This document shows positions 49,278-59,020 of a DNA stretch of 64,000 nt, in pieces. The first letter of the stretch is position 1; each line of letters starts with the position of its first letter. Made by a program: the position numbers and the translations under genes. The notes below the pieces were generated by a model that was not told the DNA's origin, searched no databases, and was given only the letters and a program-made list of their open reading frames with translations. Location of the stretch: positions 744,001 to 808,000 of the forward strand of contig CP073759.1 of NCBI GenBank assembly GCA_018398995.1, written 5' to 3'. Source of the stretch: Methylophilaceae bacterium (lineage in GTDB: Bacteria; Pseudomonadota; Gammaproteobacteria; Burkholderiales; Methylophilaceae).

Positions 49278-50324
49278 CTAAATGACAATCGTTGGCGCTT
49301 CCCCAGCATGTTGTAGACGAATCTGACCAATCTGATAAACCGTCTCGCCTTTTGCTTCTAATACTTTTTTAGCCTCAGTTGCCTGCTCTTTCGCAACAAT
49401 AACAACCATACCAATGCCACAGTTAAATGTTTTATACATTTCTTTATCCGCGATATTGCCTTGTTTTTTTAGCCATTGAAATAAGGGAGGCATCTCCCAA
49501 CTATTCGCACTGATTTCTGCTGTTAATCCTTCTGGTAATACGCGCGGCACGTTTTCAGTAATGCCACCACCCGTGATATGGGCCATACCTTTGACGGTGA
49601 TGGTTTCCAATAATCCTAAAATGGATTTAACGTATAGCTTAGTCGGTGCCATAACGACATCTTTAAATGTTCGTCCGTGAAAATCGGATTCCATATCCAC
49701 GCCAGATTTCTCAATTAACTTGCGTATCAATGAATAACCATTTGAGTGGGCGCCACTAGATGCCAAGCCTAATACAATGTCACCATCAATAATGCTGGAG
49801 CCATCAATAATATTGGCTTTATCCACACAGCCAACCACAAAACCCGCTAAATCATATTCACCTGCTGGATACATGCCTGGCATTTCAGCGGTCTCACCAC
49901 CCACCAAAGCACAACCAGACTCTTCGCAGCCCGCAGCAATCCCCTTAATCACGTTAGCAGCAGTATCAACATCTAATTTACCGCATGCAAAATAATCTAA
50001 AAAGAATAAAGGCTCAGCGCCTTGCACCAAAATATCGTTAACACTCATTGCAACCAAATCAATACCGACGGTGTCATGCTGATTCAGTTCAAATGCAAGC
50101 TTCAGCTTTGTTCCAACTCCGTCAGTGCCAGATACTAATACTGGCTCTTTAAATTTAGTGGGCATAGCAAACATTGAGCCAAAACCACCGATAGCACTCA
50201 TTACCTCCGGCCGCATAGTGCGCTTGGCAAACGGTTTTATTTGATTCACTAACGCATCGCCAGCTTCAATATCAACACCAGCATCGCGGTAGGTTATAGG
50301 AGTATCGTTAGAATGTGCGCTCAA
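49278..50324 (-). CDS. purM: Phosphoribosylformylglycinamidine cyclo-ligase PurM
   Basis: 348 residues. Motifs include [27 protein letters not shown], the ATP-binding [20 protein letters not shown] and [11 protein letters not shown]. It forms aminoimidazole ribonucleotide in purine synthesis. It is divergent from the AI-2E family permease gene, as in other betaproteobacteria. Confidence 0.98.
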   Translation of the reverse strand: MSAHSNDTPITYRDAGVDIEAGDALVNQIKPFAKRTMRPEVMSAIGGFGSMFAMPTKFKEPVLVSGTDGVGTKLKLAFELNQHDTVGIDLVAMSVNDILVQGAEPLFFLDYFACGKLDVDTAANVIKGIAAGCEESGCALVGGETAEMPGMYPAGEYDLAGFVVGCVDKANIIDGSSIIDGDIVLGLASSGAHSNGYSLIRKLIEKSGVDMESDFHGRTFKDVVMAPTKLYVKSILGLLETITVKGMAHITGGGITENVPRVLPEGLTAEISANSWEMPPLFQWLKKQGNIADKEMYKTFNCGIGMVVIVAKEQATEAKKVLEAKGETVYQIGQIRLQHAGEAPTIVI

Positions 50325-50474
50325 AATAGTCTCATTTCATCTTATTTCAGTGTTATCTTTAAGGATGGTTAGTCAGCGTTTATTAATGTGTTTCTTAATA
50401 AATTACGTTAAGCTGTTTAACTTCAGTATAATTTTGCTTATCGCTTATTTTATAAGCGCACATTTTAACTCACT

Positions 50475-51572
50475 ATGGCCATTCAACCAAAAAACAACGC
50501 AACAATTACCCGTATTTTTGGCGATAATCGCTGGACCATTTTCGCCCTACTACTGCTGTTCGCTTTTTATCAATTAGCGCCAATTATGACGCCATTTTTA
50601 GCGGCTGCTATTTTGGCCTATATTTGCGATCCTCTTGTCGATAGACTCAGTCTTGTTGGCTTTAGACAATATAAACTTGGCAGAACACCAGCAACCATCA
50701 TCGTGATGCTCACACTCATCGCTTTTATGATTGGCGTTTTATTGATATTAATCCCCTTATTACAACAACAATCTATACGTATTGCAGATAGGTTACCTCT
50801 CCTTATCAATTATTTTCGATCGCATGTTGAACCATGGTTGGCCGCTCAGTTAGACATTCATATCGCCATTGATATGTCGCAAATTCAACAAGTATTGGCC
50901 GACCATTGGCGTGAGACTGGCAATGTGGCCAATAGTCTCTTAAAAATAGCAGGGAATAAAGGATTGGCATTGATTGGTATAATGACCAATCTTTTATTAT
51001 TACCCATTGTTTTATTCTACGTTTTGCGCGACTGGGATCATCTTATCGCAAAAATAACCCATCTTATTCCAAGGAAATGGCTAGCAAAAGCTACCGATAT
51101 TGCCTCAGAGATTGATCAAGTATTGGCACAATTTCTCCGCGGGCAATTATCTGTCATGCTCTGTTTATCTCTCTTTTATAGCATAGGCTTATGGATGGCA
51201 GATTTAGAAATGGCGCTATCAATTGGCCTGCTCGCTGGTTTACTCAGCTTTATTCCCTACTTAGGGTTTGCTGTTGGGTTCATCATGGCACTATTGCTCA
51301 GCTTACTGCAATTGAATAGCTTAGTGGGCATGATACCTATACTGTTGGTATTTGGGATTGGTCAACTCCTTGAAAGTTATGTCCTCACGCCTTACTTAGT
51401 AGGCGATCGCATTGGACTTCATCCTGTCATCGTTATTCTTGCCTTATTAGCGGGCGGGCAACTATTTGGATTTGCTGGCGTATTGCTTGCTTTACCTGTC
51501 ACTGCAGCGCTTGCAGTTGGTCTCCGTCACACCCAGCAAAACTACTTAGAAAGCGATGCTTACTTAAAATAA
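50475..51572 (+). CDS. AI-2E family transporter (PerM-like)
   Basis: 365 residues with eight membrane helices in three blocks and the family motif LPIVLFYVLRDWD near the middle, plus GLHPVIVILALLAGGQLFGF near the C-terminus. The family includes putative permeases and Na+/H+ antiporters; the substrate is unknown. It lies 2 bp upstream of hda, a conserved pair. Confidence 0.9.
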   Translation: MAIQPKNNATITRIFGDNRWTIFALLLLFAFYQLAPIMTPFLAAAILAYICDPLVDRLSLVGFRQYKLGRTPATIIVMLTLIAFMIGVLLILIPLLQQQSIRIADRLPLLINYFRSHVEPWLAAQLDIHIAIDMSQIQQVLADHWRETGNVANSLLKIAGNKGLALIGIMTNLLLLPIVLFYVLRDWDHLIAKITHLIPRKWLAKATDIASEIDQVLAQFLRGQLSVMLCLSLFYSIGLWMADLEMALSIGLLAGLLSFIPYLGFAVGFIMALLLSLLQLNSLVGMIPILLVFGIGQLLESYVLTPYLVGDRIGLHPVIVILALLAGGQLFGFAGVLLALPVTAALAVGLRHTQQNYLESDAYLK

Positions 51573-51574
51573 AT

Positions 51575-52180
51575 ATGAAGCAGCTTTTACTCGATATTCA
51601 GCCAGCGCCAGCGCAAACATTAGATAACTTTGTGATTGGTCATAATGCGGAAGCACTCGCCAGCATTCAACACTTACTCACAGACTCTGCTGAGTCTTCT
51701 TTCATCTATTTATGGGGGCCAACAGGCAGCGGCAAAAGTCACCTACTCACTGCAGCACACAATCTTGGCGTCTATATTGCCGATGATGTACACCTGCTAG
51801 ACAGTGCCGCACAAGTTGATTTATTTAACACCTACAATCAACTGAAGGCTAGTGGTAGCAAACTGATTGCTGCAGGCTTACATGCGCCCTCGCAGATGCA
51901 GCTACGTGATGACCTTGCAACGCGTTTAGCTTGGGGACTGGTATATCAACTGCAGCCACTTACAGATAAAGAAAAAATAGAAGCGTTAAAAAATCATGCA
52001 ATGGAGCGTGGCATGCGCTTACCAGAAGAAGTCATTACTTACTGTCTTCGCTATTTGCGCAGAGACTTGCCAACATTAATGTCTACACTAAACGCGCTAG
52101 ATGAGTGGTCGCTTATTGAAAAAAAGCCAATCACAGTCGCTATGCTAAAAAAACGATTACAGCTAGACCTAGACATCTAA
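51575..52180 (+). CDS. hda: DnaA regulatory inactivator Hda
   Basis: 201 residues, DnaA-like AAA+ fold without the DNA-binding domain. Walker A is GPTGSGKS (48-55) and Walker B YIADDVHLLD. The N-terminal QLLLDI resembles the clamp-binding motif that docks Hda on the sliding clamp to trigger DnaA-ATP hydrolysis. It follows the permease by 2 bp. Confidence 0.93.
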   Translation: MKQLLLDIQPAPAQTLDNFVIGHNAEALASIQHLLTDSAESSFIYLWGPTGSGKSHLLTAAHNLGVYIADDVHLLDSAAQVDLFNTYNQLKASGSKLIAAGLHAPSQMQLRDDLATRLAWGLVYQLQPLTDKEKIEALKNHAMERGMRLPEEVITYCLRYLRRDLPTLMSTLNALDEWSLIEKKPITVAMLKKRLQLDLDI

Positions 52181-52251
52181 CTTGATTTAACATCCTGTAC
52201 AATTTCGCTATTGATAGATAAATACTATCCCACGTTAAAGATTGGCAACAT

Positions 52252-53889
52252 ATGATACGCATTACCGAAATCAAGCTCCCCATTGAGCAGGCAGATACAC
52301 TCAAACATCAAGATGATCAAATTAAAGCGGCGATACTGAAACGCTTAGCGATTGCTGAAACTGATTTACGCAGCTTTACCATTTTTAAACGTGGCGTGGA
52401 TGCACGTAAATCACATGCGATTTTATATGTCTATAGCTTAGATGTTGAGGTCAACAACGAAGCGAGATTACTCGCAAAATATCAACATGATCAGCATGTC
52501 AATGTGGCACCAGACACTGGCTATCATTTTGTTGCTCAAAACAATCTTGCATCAAAACAAAGACCTATCATTGTAGGGTTTGGCCCTGCCGGTATTTTTG
52601 CTGCACTTATTTTAGCGCAATCAGGCTTTAACCCGATTGTAGTAGAGCGTGGTAAAGAAGTACGTAAACGCACACAAGACACTTGGGCTTTATGGCGTAA
52701 AAATACCTTACATCCAGAATCGAATGTGCAGTTTGGTGAAGGTGGTGCAGGCACCTTTTCTGATGGCAAACTATATAGTCAAATTAAAGACCCCAAGCAT
52801 TATGGGCGAAAAGTCATTCAAGAATTTATCAAGGCGGGAGCACCTGAAGAAATTCAATATGTCAGCCATCCGCATATCGGCACATTCAAATTGGTAGGCG
52901 TGGTCGAGAAAATGCGCCAAACCATTATTGATTTAGGTGGTGAAATTCGTTTTGAAAGCCGTGTCGATGATATTCATATTGTGAATGGCCAAGTGCAAGG
53001 TGTGACTTTACAAACAGGTGAGCATATTCAAACCAATCATTTGGTATTGGCTGTTGGTCATAGCGCTCGCGATACGTTTGAAATGATTCATAACAAGGGT
53101 ATTTTTGTCGAAGCCAAGCCTTTTTCTATCGGCTTTAGAATAGAACATCCACAAGGATTAATTGACCGTGCTCGCTATGGAAAAAGCTATAGTGAAGACT
53201 TACTAACAAAGCTCGGCGCCGCCGATTATAAGCTTGTGCATCATGCCAAAAATGGTCGCAGTGTGTACAGCTTTTGTATGTGTCCTGGTGGCACAGTGGT
53301 CGCGGCCACTTCTGAGCCTGAGCGCGTAGTGACTAATGGCATGAGCCAATATAGCCGTAATGAGCGCAATGCGAATGCTGGTATTGTTGTTGGCATTACG
53401 CCAGAACAAGATTTTCCTAACCACCCGCTAGCTGGCATGATGCTACAACGCCAATTGGAAAGTCATGCTTATGTCATGGGTGGCCGCAATTACAATGCGC
53501 CCGGTCAATTAGTTGGCGACTTTTTAGCCAATAAACCTTCAACACAATTAGGCGAAGTAACACCCTCCTATACACCAGGCGTGACGCTGACTAACTTGGC
53601 GGATGCCTTACCTGAATTTGCGATTACTGCCATGCGTGAAGCGATTCCCGAATTTGCCAAAAAAATTCATGGCTTTGATTTGCCAGATGCCATATTAACA
53701 GGCGTAGAAACCCGCACTTCTGCACCGATTAGAATTAAACGCGATGACGACACATTTGAAAGCATTAACACCAAAGGCCTATTCCCTTGTGGCGAAGGCG
53801 CGGGTTATGCAGGCGGCATCTTATCAGCTGGCGTAGATGGCATTAAAGTGGCTGAGGCGGTTGCTTTCAGTTTAGCAGCCTCTCGTTGA
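52252..53889 (+). CDS. FAD-dependent oxidoreductase (COG2509 type)
   Basis: 545 residues. A small N-terminal domain (1-100) precedes the dinucleotide site VGFGPAGIFAALILAQSG. Further motifs are FGEGGAGTFSDGKLYS and the C-terminal GEGAGYAGGILSAGVDG that closes the FAD site. Members are uncharacterised dehydrogenases. Its stop codon lies inside the FNR-type box that serves the next gene. Confidence 0.87.
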   Translation: MIRITEIKLPIEQADTLKHQDDQIKAAILKRLAIAETDLRSFTIFKRGVDARKSHAILYVYSLDVEVNNEARLLAKYQHDQHVNVAPDTGYHFVAQNNLASKQRPIIVGFGPAGIFAALILAQSGFNPIVVERGKEVRKRTQDTWALWRKNTLHPESNVQFGEGGAGTFSDGKLYSQIKDPKHYGRKVIQEFIKAGAPEEIQYVSHPHIGTFKLVGVVEKMRQTIIDLGGEIRFESRVDDIHIVNGQVQGVTLQTGEHIQTNHLVLAVGHSARDTFEMIHNKGIFVEAKPFSIGFRIEHPQGLIDRARYGKSYSEDLLTKLGAADYKLVHHAKNGRSVYSFCMCPGGTVVAATSEPERVVTNGMSQYSRNERNANAGIVVGITPEQDFPNHPLAGMMLQRQLESHAYVMGGRNYNAPGQLVGDFLANKPSTQLGEVTPSYTPGVTLTNLADALPEFAITAMREAIPEFAKKIHGFDLPDAILTGVETRTSAPIRIKRDDDTFESINTKGLFPCGEGAGYAGGILSAGVDGIKVAEAVAFSLAASR

Positions 53890-53926
53890 TATAAATCAAC
53901 AGCTTAAGATGAGCGTGGCGTATACT
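53886..53926 (+). promoter_or_regulatory. Candidate FNR/ANR-dependent class II promoter for the DUF2892 gene
   Basis: A perfect FNR-family half-site pair TTGAT-ATAA-ATCAA (53886-53899) is followed by a -10 element TATACT (53921-53926). With transcription starting near 53933, the box is centred at about -41, the class II activation position. The -35 region shows no independent sigma-70 hexamer. Confidence 0.65.
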
Positions 53927-53968
53927 GAATCGATTGTACTTAACATTGATTAATTTAAGGAGAGCGAT

Positions 53969-54157
53969 ATGAAAAAGAATGTAGGTGGTTTTGATCGACC
54001 TTTAAGAATCATCGTAGGTTTAGCATTGATTGCATGGGCATTATTCGCGTCGGGACCGACATGGGCATGGATAGGCATTGCACCATTGTTGACTGGTTTA
54101 TTGAATTTCTGCCCTGCTTATACGCTATTGGGCATTAATACCTGCAAAACCAAATAA
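53969..54157 (+). CDS. DUF2892 small inner-membrane protein (YgaP C-terminal-like)
   Basis: 62 residues. The N-terminal MKKNVGGFDRPLRIIVG motif and two hydrophobic helices with FCPAYTLLGINTC identify DUF2892, related to the membrane part of the rhodanese YgaP. There is no rhodanese domain here. A strong AAGGAG ribosome site precedes the ATG. A candidate FNR/ANR promoter upstream and a strong terminator downstream make it a single-gene, probably oxygen-regulated unit. Its biochemical function is unknown. Confidence 0.9.
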   Translation: MKKNVGGFDRPLRIIVGLALIAWALFASGPTWAWIGIAPLLTGLLNFCPAYTLLGINTCKTK

Positions 54158-54159
54158 CT

Positions 54160-54200
54160 AAAAAGCGGTAACAAGCGCATGCTGGTTACCGCTTTTTTTT
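54160..54200. terminator. Strong bidirectional terminator between DUF2892 and ahpF
   Basis: A perfect 13-bp stem (54160-54172 with 54185-54197, AAAAAGCGGTAAC/GTTACCGCTTTTT), a 12-base loop and an eight-T run on the plus strand. On the minus strand the A-run gives a T-run, serving ahpF, which ends at 54208. Confidence 0.92.
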
Positions 54201-54207
54201 ACAAGCG

Positions 54208-55791
54208 TTATTGTCTAATCAAATAATCAAACGCACCCAATGCTGCTTTTGAACCTTCACCCATGGCAATAATAATTTGCTTATAAGGCGCAGTGGTCAC
54301 ATCGCCTGCCGCAAACACACCGGGTAATGAAGTTGCGTTGTGCGCATTAATTTCTACTTCACCAAACTTGCTTAAATTGACGGTACCTTTTAGCCAATCG
54401 CTATTAGGTAATAAACCAATTTGCACAAAAACTGCATCTAGCTCTAAGTGCTTAGCTTCACCTGTTACTCGATCGGTATAATCTAACCCATTCATTTTAT
54501 TGCCATCGCCAGTGATGGCTGTTGTTTGCGCGCTTGGAATAATCGTCACGTTATCTAAAGAACGTAATTTTCTTTGCAATACCGCATCCGCTTTTAACTC
54601 GGTATCAAACTGCAACACAGTCACATGAGCAACAAACCCAGCCAAGTCAATTGCGGCTTCAACTCCCGAGTTACCACCACCAACAACTGCAACGGGTTTA
54701 CCTTTAAATAAAGGACCATCGCAATGTGGGCAATAGGCCACACCTTTACCACGGTACTCTTTTTCTCCAGGTACATTTAATTCACGCCAGCGTGCACCTG
54801 TGGCTAAGATAACGGCTTTGCTTTTTAGGGTAGCACCACTCTCTAACTTAACCTCAATATAGTCGTTATTCTTATTACCTGATTTACCTGGCTCAGCAAG
54901 GCTCACTGCGCGTTGCAAGTTCATGATATCGACATCATAACTCTTTACATGCTCTTCTAGCGCCATCACCAATTTAGGGCCATCGGTTTCTTTTACAGAT
55001 ATAAAGTTCTCAATCGCAAGGGTATCCATCACTTGCCCACCAAAGCGCTCAGCCACAATGCCTGTTTTAATGCCTTTACGGGCAGCATAAATTGCAGATG
55101 ATGCACCCGCTGGACCGCCACCAATAATCAGTACATCATAAGGTGGTTTTTCATCTAATTTTTTTGCTTCACGTGCGACAGCACCCGTATCCACCTTAAC
55201 CAAGATTTCGTCTAGCTCCATGCGGCCTGCGCCAAACACTTCACCATTCAAATAAATAGTGGGTACAGACATAATCTCTTTTGCTTTTATTTCATCTTGA
55301 TACAAACCACCTTCTACCATCACATGTGTAATGTTAGGATTAATCACAGCCATCATATTCAGCGCTTGAACAACATCGGGGCAGTTATGGCAACTTAAAG
55401 AAACGTAAGTCTCAAAGTGAAATTCGCCTTCTATCGCGGCAATTTGGTCTATTTTCTCTTGTTCTAATTTCATTGGATGACCGCCTGTATGCAGCAAAGC
55501 CAAAACCAATGAAGTAAATTCATGTCCTAGTGGGATACCCGCAAAGCGCACGCCAACGGCTTTACCCGCTTGGCTGTGTGTTTCGCCACGTTTTACGGCA
55601 AAAGATGGTTTACGTTCGTTTTCTTCTTGAACGAGGTTAATTTTGTCCGACATAGCGGCAATTTCAACTAACAATTCATGCATCTCTTTTGCAGCAGCGC
55701 TGTCATCTAATGACGCTGCCAACACAATAGGTTCACGCAACATTTGTAGATATGTTTGCAATTGGGTTTTGATATCTTGTTCTAGTGCCAT
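54208..55791 (-). CDS. ahpF: Alkyl hydroperoxide reductase subunit F
   Basis: 527 residues. The N-terminal double thioredoxin-like domain has the CHNCPD redox pair. The thioredoxin-reductase-like part has FAD motif [19 protein letters not shown], the CPHCDGP disulfide and the NADH motif [17 protein letters not shown]. It uses NADH to reduce AhpC. It is downstream of ahpC with a 114-bp gap that contains a hairpin. Confidence 0.97.
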   Translation of the reverse strand: MALEQDIKTQLQTYLQMLREPIVLAASLDDSAAAKEMHELLVEIAAMSDKINLVQEENERKPSFAVKRGETHSQAGKAVGVRFAGIPLGHEFTSLVLALLHTGGHPMKLEQEKIDQIAAIEGEFHFETYVSLSCHNCPDVVQALNMMAVINPNITHVMVEGGLYQDEIKAKEIMSVPTIYLNGEVFGAGRMELDEILVKVDTGAVAREAKKLDEKPPYDVLIIGGGPAGASSAIYAARKGIKTGIVAERFGGQVMDTLAIENFISVKETDGPKLVMALEEHVKSYDVDIMNLQRAVSLAEPGKSGNKNNDYIEVKLESGATLKSKAVILATGARWRELNVPGEKEYRGKGVAYCPHCDGPLFKGKPVAVVGGGNSGVEAAIDLAGFVAHVTVLQFDTELKADAVLQRKLRSLDNVTIIPSAQTTAITGDGNKMNGLDYTDRVTGEAKHLELDAVFVQIGLLPNSDWLKGTVNLSKFGEVEINAHNATSLPGVFAAGDVTTAPYKQIIIAMGEGSKAALGAFDYLIRQ

Positions 55792-55860
55792 GATTACTCT
55801 CTTTACATAATTTCAAGGTCAAAAAAGGCGCTATCTTTTGGACAACGCCCGTTTTAATGC

Positions 55861-55883
55861 TTGCTAGGGTTTTGCCCTAGCAA
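55861..55883 (-). promoter_or_regulatory. Intercistronic hairpin between ahpC and ahpF
   Basis: A perfect 9-bp stem (TTGCTAGGG/CCCTAGCAA) with a five-base loop, 22 bp after the ahpC stop, with no T-run. It may attenuate transcription or protect the ahpC message, giving more AhpC than AhpF. Confidence 0.5.
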
Positions 55884-55905
55884 TTACTACCAACCTAATA
55901 CGCGA

Positions 55906-56469
55906 TTAAATCTTACCGACTAAATCTAGTGAAGGTGTTAGTGTTGCAGCGCCTTCATTCCATTTAGCTGGACAAACTTCGTTTGGATGTTCTGCAACAA
56001 ATTTTGCTGCTTTTAATTTACGCACTGTTTCTTTCACATCACGTGCAATGGCATTATCGTGAATTTCAAGCGTTTTAATCACACCTTCTGGATTGATAAT
56101 AAACGTACCTCTTAATGCAAGACCTTCTTCAGGAATATGCACACCAAACGCATGTGTCAATTGATGTGTTGGATCACCCACTAATGGGAATTTTGCTTTA
56201 CCAACCGCTGGTGAAGTTTCGTGCCATACTTTGTGTGAGAAATGTGTATCTGTTGTCACAATATAAACTTCTGCACCAATTTTTTGGAACTCTGCATAAT
56301 TGTCCGCAGCATCTTCTACTTCTGTTGGGCAGTTAAATGTAAACGCTGCTGGCATAAAAATCAAAACAGACCATTTACCTTTTAAACTTGCTTCGGTTAC
56401 TTCGATAAATTTACCGTTATGAAAGGCCTGTGCTTTGAATGGTTGTACTTGTGTATTAATAAGTGACAT
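55906..56469 (-). CDS. ahpC: Alkyl hydroperoxide reductase subunit C (peroxiredoxin)
   Basis: 187 residues, the same length as E. coli AhpC. Peroxidatic Cys47 lies in FTFNCPTEVED and resolving Cys166 in NEVCPAKW. It reduces hydrogen peroxide and organic peroxides and is recycled by AhpF. An AAAGGAAA ribosome site and a good promoter precede it. Confidence 0.98.
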   Translation of the reverse strand: MSLINTQVQPFKAQAFHNGKFIEVTEASLKGKWSVLIFMPAAFTFNCPTEVEDAADNYAEFQKIGAEVYIVTTDTHFSHKVWHETSPAVGKAKFPLVGDPTHQLTHAFGVHIPEEGLALRGTFIINPEGVIKTLEIHDNAIARDVKETVRKLKAAKFVAEHPNEVCPAKWNEGAATLTPSLDLVGKI

Positions 56470-56521
56470 ATTTTTTCCTTTAGTTAGTTGTTAAAAAATG
56501 GTATATCTAATCCATGCGCAC

Positions 56522-56615
56522 ATTATAGAGGCAGGCTTAAATTTAGTAAATTTGATTGTTCTTATCAGTTAGATAAATAATACTTATCAGAAAACTGATT
56601 TATCTTAAGTCTATC
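56522..56615 (-). promoter_or_regulatory. ahpC promoter with upstream GATA repeats (possible OxyR site)
   Basis: On the minus strand a perfect TATAAT (56522-56527) lies 17 bp from a weak TTTACT (56545-56550), as expected of an activator-dependent promoter. Immediately upstream are four same-direction GATAA/GATAG elements between 56562 and 56615, at offsets of 11, 16 and 22 bp. They recall the ATAG elements bound by OxyR but the spacing is irregular, so the regulator is uncertain. Confidence 0.5.
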
Positions 56616-56635
56616 TTAAAGCATTGATATGACAG

Positions 56636-57415
56636 TTATACCGTTACTTTTGTTTCAGACTGACCAGCATATCCGAGATTATCTTCCCACTCCACGATAA
56701 TGATGTCACCCAGTCTTGCTTGATTAAGATGAAATGTTAAATAGGGATTTTTAGATATACCAGTACCCAATTGCATCTCAATGACAGGTTGATTGTTATG
56801 CTTAATGGTGACAAGTTGAATAAAGTGAGCAGGAATAAGCTTACCTTTATCATCTTTGCCATACCCCGTGTGCATGGGATGGGTAATAATGACTTTGATT
56901 TGCGTTACATCACTATTAGTCAGCTGTTTGGCGCGAATCTTCATGCTCGATTTAAATTGCTCACGGCTATTGCTGCTTCCACCACAGCCATTTTCTAACA
57001 CTTTGACTTGCTTGGTAGCCGTGAAATATTGATTGCCAGATTTCACAATAATTTTAATATCTGATGTTTCTGCCATTTTAATGCGCGTCACCATCCAAGG
57101 CGCGGCTTGTTGATAAAACATATAGTTGCCAATTAGCGCAGTCGGATTGTTATCCACAAAAACAGCAATCGCTTCTGTATTGGCAATATGGCTATGCACA
57201 GCCAACTGCACAATTGCGCCATTTTCGGCGTGACTGGGCGCAATAATCTCAATTGCGTCACTCGCCACTGCATTTGCAATGGATAGGCTTTGCTCTGCTT
57301 CTATCGTCGTTTCTGCTTGAAAAGCAGCCGCATTCCACAATGCCGCCAACGCATTCAGCGGGGAAAATAAGATGGATAGAAAGCTTAATCCTATAAAATC
57401 TCTACGTTTCATCAT
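56636..57415 (-). CDS. Fused SoxYZ-like carrier, quinoprotein dehydrogenase-associated type
   Basis: 259 residues. The leader carries KRRDFIGLSF, a Tat-like twin-arginine motif, with cleavage near residue 24. Residues 30-145 resemble SoxY and end in the swinging-arm motif ENGCGGS (Cys144); residues 158-259 resemble SoxZ. The fusion places the Cys inside the chain rather than at a free C-terminus as in true SoxY. Fused forms occur in methylotrophs beside PQQ-dependent dehydrogenases; none is in this window. It lies 20 bp after the M48 protease. The carried group is unknown. Confidence 0.82.
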   Translation of the reverse strand: MMKRRDFIGLSFLSILFSPLNALAALWNAAAFQAETTIEAEQSLSIANAVASDAIEIIAPSHAENGAIVQLAVHSHIANTEAIAVFVDNNPTALIGNYMFYQQAAPWMVTRIKMAETSDIKIIVKSGNQYFTATKQVKVLENGCGGSSNSREQFKSSMKIRAKQLTNSDVTQIKVIITHPMHTGYGKDDKGKLIPAHFIQLVTIKHNNQPVIEMQLGTGISKNPYLTFHLNQARLGDIIIVEWEDNLGYAGQSETKVTV

Positions 57416-57435
57416 GCATCATCACGCTCTCTTCT

Positions 57436-58938
57436 TTAATCTGGCTTCTTCATTTTTTGTAAACGTTGCAAATCCTTCAAACGTGCCTCAACAATCGACT
57501 TTTCATAAAAAGAACCATCTTTAGCCTTAGTTGCAAACTCCATCTGCTCAATCGCTTTGCTGATATTATATTGCCGATAATAAGCCTCCCCCTGTGCTTG
57601 AAAGCGTAATAAATCTTTTTGCTCGACAAAATAAGCTTTTGCTAATAGCTCATAAAGATGGGCATCTAGGGGGAACAATGGTTGTTTAGCTCTGATTAAT
57701 TCAACCATTTCTTTTGTTTGTTTAAGCGCCAAAAAATGATCAGCATAGCCATAGATTAATGCTCTATTCTCTGGATATTGTTGCAATGCCAAATCATACT
57801 GTTGCGCAACTTTTTGCGGATTATTTTCTGCCACCGCAATGCGTGCTTTGAGGTTTTCTATAAACGCACTTTTAACCTGACGATTATCCAACCATTTAAC
57901 CTGCTGACTTGCACCTGCTGCATCATTTTTTCGCAGCATTGCCACAGCCAATCCATAGTGCTCAGCCACTTCATTCGCATAGCGACCTGTCTTAATATTA
58001 TGTTGAAATTGATCAACGACAGTTTGTGCCAATCCATTGTTTGCCCGTAATTTAGCACGGACAAAATAATAATCCAAACTGGATACCACCTGCCTATACG
58101 GCATATTGACTACCCGATTCTCAACATCAGAAATACGCTCAGAAGTCAGCGGATGTGTGCGTAGAAAACTCGGCGCACTCCCCTCCATAAAGCGCGAACC
58201 ACGCTGCAAAGTAGTAAAAAATGCTGGCATCCCTCTCGGGTCAAATCCTGCATTATCTAAAATACTTAAACCAACTCTATCCGCTTCACGTTCGTGTTCA
58301 CGCGTGTAATCAAGTTGTCTTTGAATGCTGGCTGCTGAAGAGGTTGCCATGGCGCCAGATGCCAGTTGCGGATTACTACGCGCAACCAATAACGCCACGG
58401 CAATACCTGCAATATTTTTAAAAGTATCTGTCTTTTGCTTAGCCAGTATACGCGCCAAATGACGCTGTGTGACATGACCAATTTCATGTCCAAGCACACT
58501 GGCAAGCTCAGATTCTGAATTAGATGATAAAAACAAACCAGTATGAACGCCAATGACACCACCAGGCATTGCAAACGCATTAATTGATAAATCTTTCACA
58601 ATAAAAAAATGAAAAGTTTGCCTTTTATCGTCACTCGCTGCAGCTAGGCGATTACCTAGCGCTTGCAAATAGTCCTGAATTTCGGCGTCCTGCAACACCT
58701 CATCACTCACTGCCACCTCAGCCAAAATTTGCTCAGCAATCCGCTGCTCATCTTGTGCAGATAATACGGTTTGTGACACATCACCTAAATCGGGCAGGTC
58801 TGCGTGTAAATCAGCAGGCAACTTTGTATCAAGATCGACTGGCTTACTATAATTTGTGCCCGATAGAGTACCACCAGCAAAACTAGCACTTGAACTAAAA
58901 AGAGCAACTGTTAATAATAGATAGAATAGACGTGACAT
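57436..58938 (-). CDS. M48-family periplasmic metalloprotease with TPR domain (BepA-like)
   Basis: 500 residues. Signal peptide (cut near residue 21), the zinc motif HEIGH (151-155) followed by a downstream REHEADR segment carrying the third ligand, then about 200 residues of helical TPR-type repeats. BepA proteases handle misassembled LptD and other outer-membrane proteins. It is upstream of the SoxYZ-like gene and divergent from moaC. Confidence 0.9.
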   Translation of the reverse strand: MSRLFYLLLTVALFSSSASFAGGTLSGTNYSKPVDLDTKLPADLHADLPDLGDVSQTVLSAQDEQRIAEQILAEVAVSDEVLQDAEIQDYLQALGNRLAAASDDKRQTFHFFIVKDLSINAFAMPGGVIGVHTGLFLSSNSESELASVLGHEIGHVTQRHLARILAKQKTDTFKNIAGIAVALLVARSNPQLASGAMATSSAASIQRQLDYTREHEREADRVGLSILDNAGFDPRGMPAFFTTLQRGSRFMEGSAPSFLRTHPLTSERISDVENRVVNMPYRQVVSSLDYYFVRAKLRANNGLAQTVVDQFQHNIKTGRYANEVAEHYGLAVAMLRKNDAAGASQQVKWLDNRQVKSAFIENLKARIAVAENNPQKVAQQYDLALQQYPENRALIYGYADHFLALKQTKEMVELIRAKQPLFPLDAHLYELLAKAYFVEQKDLLRFQAQGEAYYRQYNISKAIEQMEFATKAKDGSFYEKSIVEARLKDLQRLQKMKKPD

Positions 58939-59020
58939 AAAAAATAGATTGATTGCAGTATTGTTATGATAATGTTTTTATGAGGCAAGTTCATATTTAA
59001 TCAACCATAGAAAGTAAGGC

